From Clostridiales bacterium Firm_11 (GTDB lineage Bacteria > Bacillota > Clostridia > Christensenellales > Aristaeellaceae): a DNA stretch of 64,000 bases. Positions 57,933 through 64,000 of this stretch are shown in pieces. The stretch is taken from positions 100,316-164,315 of the forward strand of contig LVAQ01000003.1 in assembly GCA_001604105.1 (NCBI GenBank), written 5' to 3'. The notes under the pieces were generated by a model that saw nothing but the letters and a program-made list of their open reading frames with translations, searched no databases and had not been told where the DNA came from. Within the stretch, counting starts at the first letter, position 1, and every line of letters starts with the position of its first letter. A program made the translations under genes and the position numbers.

Positions 57933-60701
57933 CTACAGCCGGAGCGTGACCTTGCTGCCGCCCGAGCGTGCTTTGGTGACCACCACCTGCCGCTCAATGC
58001 GTTCTTTAAGCTGCTGCACATGCGATATGACGCCCACCAGACGGTTGCCCTCGCTTAGGCCTGCCAGCACATCCACCGCGCCGGTGAGGGAATCTTCATC
58101 CAAGGTTCCAAAACCTTCGTCGATGAACAGCGTATCCAGCTGCACCCCGCCCGCGGAGGCCTGCACTTCATCACTCATGCCCAGCGCCAAAGCCAGCGAA
58201 GCCTTGAATTGTTCCCCGCCGCTTAAGGAGCGTACATCCCGTTCGCTGCCGTTGTAATGATCGGTCACATTGAGCTCCAGCCCGCTTTTCTGGCGCAGAT
58301 CGTCCGTGCCTTCGCGGCGGGTAAGCTCATACTGCCCATCGCTCATGCGCATGAGGCGGGTATTGGCGCGTGCCAGCACCCTGTCCAGGTAGGTGGTTTG
58401 CACGTAGGTTTCCAGCTCGATGCGCTCTCTGCCGCGAAGCTCGCCGTTCATGGCCTGCGACAGCGCCGTAAGCCATGCGCGCTTTTGGGACAGGGTATCA
58501 AACGCGGCGGCGTGCTCGCGCAGCGCGGCCAGCGCCGCGCGGTTGGCGCTCACGCGTTCCAGCACGGTTTGCTTTTGCGCTAGCAGCGCGGCGTGCTCGT
58601 CGGATTGCTGCTGTTTTTGCGCCGTTAGCGCGGGCAGATCCGGCAGAACTTCGCTGGTCAACTGGGCTTGCAGGGTCTGCCGCTTGCCCGCCTGCTGGCG
58701 CACCTGATCCTGCAGGGCGTCAAACGCGTTTTGCGCCTGCGTGAGCGCCGCTTCCAGCGAAGCCTTTGTTTGCTGGAGGGTGGCCAGCGCTGCAAGGTGC
58801 GCTTCGCGGCTGGGCAGGGGCAATTGATTTTGTGCGGTCAGGTGCTGATCGCGCAGGGCATCGGCGCGCGCTTGCTCTGCCGCGGCACGCTGCTCGGCAA
58901 GGGTGCGTTGCGTAGCCTGATCGTGCAGCAATGCTTCGGCCTTGGGGATGCCTTTGCGCACCTGCTCGGCGCGGGCTGCGTTTTGCTGTGCGGCCTGCTC
59001 GGCCTGGGCAAGGGCTTCCGCCTGCGTTTTGGCTTGGCGGAGCGCCGCGGCAAGCGCGGTAGGCAGCGCCTCCATGGTGGTTACCCCCAGCAGCGTTTCG
59101 CCGGTTGCGAGCACTTGCCGCCGCGTGTTCTCGACTGCGCCCGCGCGGGACGCGGCTTGCGCGCTTTTGGTGGCGGCATGGGCGTCGGCGGCGTCCGCGC
59201 TGGCCTTGAGCGCATCCAGCGCTTCCCGCGTGGGGGCTTCGGCAGGCAGTGCTGCGGGCGCGGGATGCTCCAGCGCGCCGCATACGGGACAGGGCTGCCC
59301 CGCTTGCAGGATTTGCGCCAGCACGCCCGCTTGCGCATCTAAAAACTGGCGCTGACGATGTTCATATTCTGCGCGCGTTTTGGCGGCGGCATCCGCCGCG
59401 GCGGTGTATTGCGCGCGCGCTTCGGTCAGGCTTTGCTCCTGAGCGGCAAACGCGGCCAGCGCGGCTTCCAGCGTGATCAGCGCCTGCGCCTGCTCGCGTG
59501 CGCGGGCGTGTTCCCCGCGCAGGCGTTCTGCCTCCTGTGCCGCGCTGGATAAGGCTTCCAGTTCTGCGCGGGCTTTTTGCAGACGATCGGTGAGAGCGGT
59601 ATGGCTTGTAAGCAGGGCGGCGGCTTCGTCGTGCGCGGCGGTGGCGGCGGCTTGCGCGGCAAGCATGCGGCTGTGCAGCGCGGCAAGCTCATCATACCGG
59701 GCAAGTTCCGCCTGACCGCGCGCCAGTTCACCCGTCAGGCGCTCGCGCTCTGGCGTGCGTTCCCGTTCGGCCTGCAGGGCGGCGGCCAGCGTGCTAAGGT
59801 TGGGTTCGTTTTCCGCAAGCCAGTGTTCGGCGGCGGCCAACGCCGCCGTTACCTGCGCGCGTTGCTCTGCCTTACCCAGCGCCGCATCCGTTTGGCTAAT
59901 ACGCGCCGCGCTGGCAGCCAGCGCCGTATCCAGCGCCGCAAGGCGGGCTTCATCGCTCGATAGCAGGTCGCCAATGAGCGCCAGCGCCTCGCTGGCGGCG
60001 GGCAATTCCTTTTGCATGGGCAACAGCTGCGGCAGTAGCGGGTCATCCTCCGAGGCGCGTACCCCCGCCATGCGCAGTTGCATATCGTGCGCAAGCAGGC
60101 GGCAATCCGCATCCGCCCTGGCCGCATCCGCCTTGACGCGCGTCTGAAAATCCTGATACGGGCGGGTGGCAAAAATCTCGCGGAAGATCTCGCTGCGTTC
60201 TTTGGTGCCCGCGAGCAAAAGCTGTTGAAACGCGCCCTGGGCAATCATGGCGATGTGGCAGAACTGCTCCTTATTGACGCCCAGCAGATCAATCACGGCG
60301 CGCGTGACGTCGGTGGGCTTGACAATGGGCGCGCGGCCATCGGGAAAGGACAGGGTGGCGCCCCCCGCTTCGGTCACGGTGCCTTTGCCGCGGCGGCTTT
60401 CCCGCTCACGGGGCAGCGTGCGCTCCACGGTGTATTGCGCGCCGCGATGCTGGAAGGTAAGCGTTACATAGGCGGGCTCATGCGGCGGGGCGTATTTGCT
60501 GCGCAGCATGCTGGCATCGCGGTTTTGCCCGCTCGCCTCGCCGTAGAGCGCGAAGGTGATGGCGTCAAATACGGTGGTCTTGCCCGCGCCCGTTACCCCG
60601 GTAATCAAGTATAGCCCGCGCTCGCCCAGCGCGGAAAGCGCAAGCTCCGCCTTGCCCGCGAAAGGGCCAAAGGCGCACATGGTAAGCGAAAGCGGCCTCA
60701 T
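57933..60701 (-). CDS. sbcC: Exonuclease SbcC (Rad50-like ATPase)
   Basis: 922 residues from the ATG at 60701 (GGGAGGG upstream). With SbcD it forms the SbcCD nuclease that opens DNA hairpins and processes blocked ends. Walker A 'YLITGVTGAGKTTVFDAITFALYG' near the N-terminus; two very long Ala/Gln/Glu-rich coiled coils flank the zinc hook 'GQPCPVCGALEHP' (about residues 470-474); C-terminal signature 'SLSGGEQFKASLALALG' and Walker B 'LDTLFIDEGFGTLDEDSL'. The ATG overlaps the sbcD stop. Confidence 0.96.
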   Translation of the reverse strand: MRPLSLTMCAFGPFAGKAELALSALGERGLYLITGVTGAGKTTVFDAITFALYGEASGQNRDASMLRSKYAPPHEPAYVTLTFQHRGAQYTVERTLPRERESRRGKGTVTEAGGATLSFPDGRAPIVKPTDVTRAVIDLLGVNKEQFCHIAMIAQGAFQQLLLAGTKERSEIFREIFATRPYQDFQTRVKADAARADADCRLLAHDMQLRMAGVRASEDDPLLPQLLPMQKELPAASEALALIGDLLSSDEARLAALDTALAASAARISQTDAALGKAEQRAQVTAALAAAEHWLAENEPNLSTLAAALQAERERTPERERLTGELARGQAELARYDELAALHSRMLAAQAAATAAHDEAAALLTSHTALTDRLQKARAELEALSSAAQEAERLRGEHARAREQAQALITLEAALAAFAAQEQSLTEARAQYTAAADAAAKTRAEYEHRQRQFLDAQAGVLAQILQAGQPCPVCGALEHPAPAALPAEAPTREALDALKASADAADAHAATKSAQAASRAGAVENTRRQVLATGETLLGVTTMEALPTALAAALRQAKTQAEALAQAEQAAQQNAARAEQVRKGIPKAEALLHDQATQRTLAEQRAAAEQARADALRDQHLTAQNQLPLPSREAHLAALATLQQTKASLEAALTQAQNAFDALQDQVRQQAGKRQTLQAQLTSEVLPDLPALTAQKQQQSDEHAALLAQKQTVLERVSANRAALAALREHAAAFDTLSQKRAWLTALSQAMNGELRGRERIELETYVQTTYLDRVLARANTRLMRMSDGQYELTRREGTDDLRQKSGLELNVTDHYNGSERDVRSLSGGEQFKASLALALGMSDEVQASAGGVQLDTLFIDEGFGTLDEDSLTGAVDVLAGLSEGNRLVGVISHVQQLKERIERQVVVTKARSGGSKVTLRL

Positions 60702-61843
60702 GCGTTGCCCTCCCATACGCGCTCCAGCAGGGCAAGCGCGTAACCGCGCTGCGCATCGCTCAGGGGCGCGCCGTACTGTGCTTCATAAAACTGGGAGACC
60801 ATATCAATCGGCTTGCGGTTTTCCGGCGCGCTGGTAAGCGGGCGACCCGCGCCCCGCGTGCGCGCGTTATCAAAATCCAGCTTGAGGAGGTTGGGGTAAA
60901 TGCTTTGCAGCTTGCCAAAGGCATCGGGGATATCCTGCTCATCGGTCAGGGTAATGTGCAGGTAATCATCCCGGGTGGTGTGCTGGTAATTCTCGCGCAG
61001 GGTCAGCGCCGCGTAGGTGCCGCGAAGCTCCCGCAACGCCCGCAGCGGGGTGAGCGGCAGGGCTTGGATGCTGACCTCGCCCTTGCGCCCAAGGGTAACC
61101 AGAGATGCGCTTTTTGTATCCTTTGCCTCGGAAAAGGAGTATTTAAGCGGCGAGCCCGCATAGCGCACGGTGGGGCGACCCACGCTTTGGGCGCGGTGCA
61201 GGTGCCCCAGCGCCACATAATCAAACGCGTCAAACACCGCGGCGTCCACATTATCCAGCCCGCCTACGGAAATTTCTTCAGACTCGGCGCGCTCACCGCC
61301 CGTAATGTACTGGTGGCAAAGGAGCACATTGCGCTGCGAAGCGTCAAGCGGCAGAGCGGCCAGCACCGCCGCCATGGCCTGGGTGTAGGTTTCGGCTTTG
61401 GCATCGGGCATGACGGCGCGCACATGCGCGGGCTTGAGGAAAGGCACAGGCCATAGGGCGACTTCGCCGTATTCATCCGACAGACGAACGGGCGTGATGG
61501 CCGCGTGCGCCTGGTCATACACAGGCGAGATATGCACCTTTTGGGGCGCGAGCAGCCGCGCGCCGAAGGCAAGGCGCTCCGCGGAATCGTGGTTGCCGCT
61601 GATGATGACCACCTGCGTGCCCAGCGCGGCAAGGTCGGTGAGGAATTCATCCAAAAGCCCCACTGCTTCGGCGGAGGGGATGGTTTTATCGTACACATCC
61701 CCCGCGATGAGCACCGCGTGGGGGGTGTGCGCCCGCACCTGCGCGCACAGCTGCGCAAGCATGTGACGCTGATCCGCGATCAAAGGCGCTTCGCAGAGTT
61801 TTTTCCCAAGATGCAGATCGGAGATATGGAAAAGACGCATCAT
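60698..61843 (-). CDS. sbcD: Exonuclease SbcD (Mre11-like nuclease)
   Basis: 381 residues. Manganese phosphoesterase motifs in order: 'FHISDLHLGKKL', 'VLIAGDVYDKTIPS', 'VVIISGNHDSAERL', 'LLCHQYITGG' and 'YVALGHLHRAQ', the complete Mre11 set. Two adjacent ATGs (61843 and 61840) are possible starts behind GAAGGGCGG. First gene of the sbcD-sbcC operon, with its own promoter. Confidence 0.96.
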   Translation of the reverse strand: MMRLFHISDLHLGKKLCEAPLIADQRHMLAQLCAQVRAHTPHAVLIAGDVYDKTIPSAEAVGLLDEFLTDLAALGTQVVIISGNHDSAERLAFGARLLAPQKVHISPVYDQAHAAITPVRLSDEYGEVALWPVPFLKPAHVRAVMPDAKAETYTQAMAAVLAALPLDASQRNVLLCHQYITGGERAESEEISVGGLDNVDAAVFDAFDYVALGHLHRAQSVGRPTVRYAGSPLKYSFSEAKDTKSASLVTLGRKGEVSIQALPLTPLRALRELRGTYAALTLRENYQHTTRDDYLHITLTDEQDIPDAFGKLQSIYPNLLKLDFDNARTRGAGRPLTSAPENRKPIDMVSQFYEAQYGAPLSDAQRGYALALLERVWEGNA

Positions 61844-61867
61844 CGCACCGCCCTTCTCACTACAAGC

Positions 61868-61896
61868 ATTGTAAGGGGCGACGCGGGATACGTCAA
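61868..61896 (-). promoter_or_regulatory. Promoter of sbcDC
   Basis: Minus strand TTGACG (61896-61891), 17 bp, TACAAT (61873-61868). The leader is only about 18-20 nt. Confidence 0.75.
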
Positions 61897-62072
61897 GCAG
61901 GAGGGCGAAAGACGCGTTTTAACACACAGCCTGTTGCGCGTGCCGCGCCGCCTGCCTGCTGATTATGGTACGCACGCAGGGCAGTACTGCATGGCTGTGC
62001 TTTGCAGGCCATGCCAGCCAACATTTTGTGCGATGCAGCCGTTTAGGCGGCGGCAACCCCGCGCATTCCGCG

Positions 62073-62102
62073 TTGGCATTCAGGGCAAAGCTGTGCTATA
62101 CT
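62073..62102 (+). promoter_or_regulatory. Promoter of the flippase-like gene
   Basis: TTGGCA (62073-62078), 18 bp, TATACT (62097-62102). Confidence 0.6.
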
Positions 62103-62189
62103 ATTGCACGAAGCAGATTCGTTTGTCGAAGGGCAGGAAACCCATCCGCGCCGCGCGCAGGCCTGACAGGCCGCCAAAGGAGGCAGCGC

Positions 62190-63269
62190 ATGAACCGCAG
62201 AAACCTGTTGAGCTTTTTATTTATCGCGGCAACGCTTGGGCTGATGATCGTGCTGGTGTTCAGCAACAATGAGCTGGGCAGCGCCTGGGATGCGCTGCTG
62301 ACGCTGGATGCGCGCTGGACGCTGGTGGCGTTTTTATGCATAGTCGTCAATGTGCTGTTTGATACGCTGAGCCTCCATTACTTTTTACGAAAACAGAAGT
62401 ATCCCGTTTCGCTGGGTGCGGCCTGCCATGCCTCGCTTACGGGTTTCTACTATTCCAATATCACGCCCGGGGCAAGCGGCGGGCAGCCCATGCAGGTATA
62501 CAGTTTGAGCAAACAAGCCGTGCCTGTTGCCATTGGTACATCCGCCATATCCATCAAGTTTTTCGCCCAGCAGATGATGATGGTGCTGGTGACCAGCGTG
62601 CTGTGGTTTTGCAACAGAGGGTTTGTGGATACGCAGCTGGCGGCGGCCAAGTGGGCGATCTATATCGGTTATGCGCTAAATTTCGCGTCCATACCGTTGA
62701 TTTTGCTGGTGGCGCTGCACCGGCCGCTGGTACAGCTGATCATTACCTTTATCATCAGGCTGCTGGCCAAGCTGCGTTTGGTTAAACATCCGCAGGAGCG
62801 CATTATCCGCATCAGCGCGGGTCTGGATGTATACCACGCCAGCATCCTGCGCCTGGGCAAGGATCCCGGGCAGCTTTTATGGATGCTGCTGCTGGCGGCA
62901 ATCAGCACGCTGGGGCTGATGAGCGTACCCGTGGCGGTTTATTTTGCCCTGCGCAACAGCGGCGCGCCGCTGGGGGAATTGTTAACCGCCTCCTATCTGT
63001 TATTTGTCACCGCCAGCTACACGCCCCTGCCCGGGGCCAGCGGCGCGCAGGAAGGCGGATTTCTGGTGTTTTTCCGGGGGGTATTCGTGCCCGGCACCAT
63101 GGGGCTGGCCATCCTTGTATGGCGCTTTTTCACGTTCTACCTGTTCCTGATTATTGGCGCGGCAATGAGCATTGTCAGCAGCATCCGCGGCAACATGCGC
63201 GGCAGGCGAGCCGCAACGGCAGCGCCGCCCCAGGAGGAGACCGCGCCCGGCGACCCGGGTACTGCCTGA
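62190..63269 (+). CDS. Lysylphosphatidylglycerol synthase transmembrane-domain-like flippase protein
   Basis: 359 residues from the ATG at 62190 (AAAGGAGG upstream); the frame is open from 61965 without family content. About eight membrane helices. 'YYSNITPGASGGQPMQVYSL' and 'SYTPLPGASGAQEGGFLVFF' are the repeated G-A-S-G motifs of the UPF0104/MprF N-terminal flippase domain. The MprF catalytic domain is absent, so it would move or bind a lipid without adding lysine. The C-terminal 25 residues are Ala/Pro-rich and cytoplasmic. Confidence 0.88.
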   Translation: MNRRNLLSFLFIAATLGLMIVLVFSNNELGSAWDALLTLDARWTLVAFLCIVVNVLFDTLSLHYFLRKQKYPVSLGAACHASLTGFYYSNITPGASGGQPMQVYSLSKQAVPVAIGTSAISIKFFAQQMMMVLVTSVLWFCNRGFVDTQLAAAKWAIYIGYALNFASIPLILLVALHRPLVQLIITFIIRLLAKLRLVKHPQERIIRISAGLDVYHASILRLGKDPGQLLWMLLLAAISTLGLMSVPVAVYFALRNSGAPLGELLTASYLLFVTASYTPLPGASGAQEGGFLVFFRGVFVPGTMGLAILVWRFFTFYLFLIIGAAMSIVSSIRGNMRGRRAATAAPPQEETAPGDPGTA

Positions 63270-63384
63270 CGCGCCATACTTGTAAAAAATGGGATCATCG
63301 GTCGCGTAATTCACACTATGTTCATCCAAAGCAAGCCTGTGCGGTGTACAATGGCCTTAACCATTGCTTGAAAGGAGCGATTCC

Positions 63385-63927
63385 ATGAAGAAGCTGGCAA
63401 CGCTGACCCTTGCACTACTGATGTTACTTTCGCTCGCCAATACAGCCGCCGCCGCAACCACCTACTCGGCAGGCAGCTATTACACCATCGACTATGCCGA
63501 CGAACTGAACCTGGATGATGTATCCTACGCCGATGAAAGCACCGATGACTACCAATGGCTGTTCTTGCTCTATAATGACACGTACCTGATTGACGCATCA
63601 CTCAGCCGCGTGACGGGCTATGAGGGCGAAAGCCTCTACAACGCCACGCAGGAGGAGCGCGACGCCTATGTGGCCGATACGCTGGACGCCTATGCTGATG
63701 ATAACGCGCAGCTGACGCGGGAGCTGACCACTGTTAGCGGCTTCCCCTTCTACATCTTCAGCCTGGAGGGCAGCGACGGCGCCTATTACCTGGCCGAGAC
63801 CATCGCCAACGGCACCAGCGTGAGCCTGTACGCCTATTACGCAGACGCGTCCAAGCCCTTGGATCAAGAACTGCTGGAGAAATTCACCGAGCTATTGATC
63901 ACCCTGCGACCAACCGAGGGCACATGA
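63385..63927 (+). CDS. Small secreted protein of unknown function
   Basis: 180 residues from the ATG at 63385 (AAAGGAG upstream). A signal peptide (about 1-24, ending AAA) precedes an acidic mature part rich in Tyr, Asp and Thr ('YYTIDYADELNLDDVSYADESTDDY'). No Cys, membrane anchor or recognised domain. A beta-rich fold seems likely from the alternating pattern. It follows the flippase-like gene by 115 bp and ends before a double terminator. Confidence 0.75.
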   Translation: MKKLATLTLALLMLLSLANTAAAATTYSAGSYYTIDYADELNLDDVSYADESTDDYQWLFLLYNDTYLIDASLSRVTGYEGESLYNATQEERDAYVADTLDAYADDNAQLTRELTTVSGFPFYIFSLEGSDGAYYLAETIANGTSVSLYAYYADASKPLDQELLEKFTELLITLRPTEGT

Positions 63928-63930
63928 GAG

Positions 63931-63986
63931 AAAAGGGGGTTCCCCTTTTTGATACCCCTTTAGGCCACCGAAAGGTGGCTTTTTTT
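63931..63986 (+). terminator. Double terminator at the window end
   Basis: A first short stem AAAAGGGG/CCCCTTTT (63931-63949) is followed by GCCACC (63964-63969) pairing with GGTGGC (63974-63979) and a run of T residues. Confidence 0.85.
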
Positions 63987-64000
63987 GTGCGAGGGCGGCG

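Noticed and set aside
1..64000. Prophage, integrative element or insertion sequence
   Set aside because: No integrase, transposase, phage structural gene or attachment-site duplication was seen; gene content is metabolic and envelope-related throughout.

Overview
This 64 kb window looks like chromosomal DNA of a high-GC (roughly 60% by eye) anaerobic, Gram-positive-type bacterium, most plausibly a member of the Clostridia. The evidence is: near-consensus sigma-A promoters with 16-18 bp spacers; strong AAGGAGG ribosome sites; a rubredoxin; a tilS-hpt pair; DegV, VanY, DUF4349 and sortase-fold proteins; Thr-Pro-rich extracytoplasmic tails; no outer-membrane genes. A Christensenellales-like relative is a guess from protein style. 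I see no rRNA, CRISPR array, insertion sequence or prophage.

Layout: 1-3936, end of an oligopeptide ABC importer operon (two ATPases, two permeases). 4304-9690, rubredoxin, a membrane-anchored coiled-coil protein, a VanY-type carboxypeptidase, a sugar-nucleotidyltransferase-like protein and a metallo-beta-lactamase-fold protein. 9899-20135, an unusual envelope cluster: two large solute-binding proteins with an extra N-terminal repeat domain, two MalF/MalG-type permeases, an HlyD-like adaptor and a MacB-like permease, with no ATPase. 20248, tRNA-Leu(UAA). 20754-27119, an EamA-type transporter and a small surface-glycan set (glycosyltransferase, DegT aminotransferase, Wzx-like flippase, ATP-grasp enzyme). 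27333-36610, DegV, a 750-residue secreted wall-binding protein, threonine aldolase, purA, and a 919-residue membrane protein ending in a sortase-B-like domain that appears to have lost its catalytic residues. 36984, a DUF1015 protein. 38825-46071, arginine operon argG-C-J-B-D-F with an ArgR-type box. 46884-57200, a DUF2974 hydrolase, an AAC(3)-like acetyltransferase with an amidohydrolase, an ECF sigma factor with a DUF4349 membrane protein, a SIMPL protein, tilS, hpt, and a metallo-hydrolase/SRPBCC pair. 57933-61843, sbcC-sbcD. 62190-63927, a flippase-like membrane protein and a small secreted protein.

A striking feature is non-coding: many intergenic gaps hold tandem or dispersed hairpin-rich repeats (units of about 57, 82, 105-112, 136, 146, 153-168 and 181 bp). 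Several families share sub-motifs, including one array inside the arginine operon. These arrays, the degenerate sortase-like protein and the ATPase-less envelope cluster are the best candidates for undescribed biology. All calls come from reading the sequence; no database search was run.
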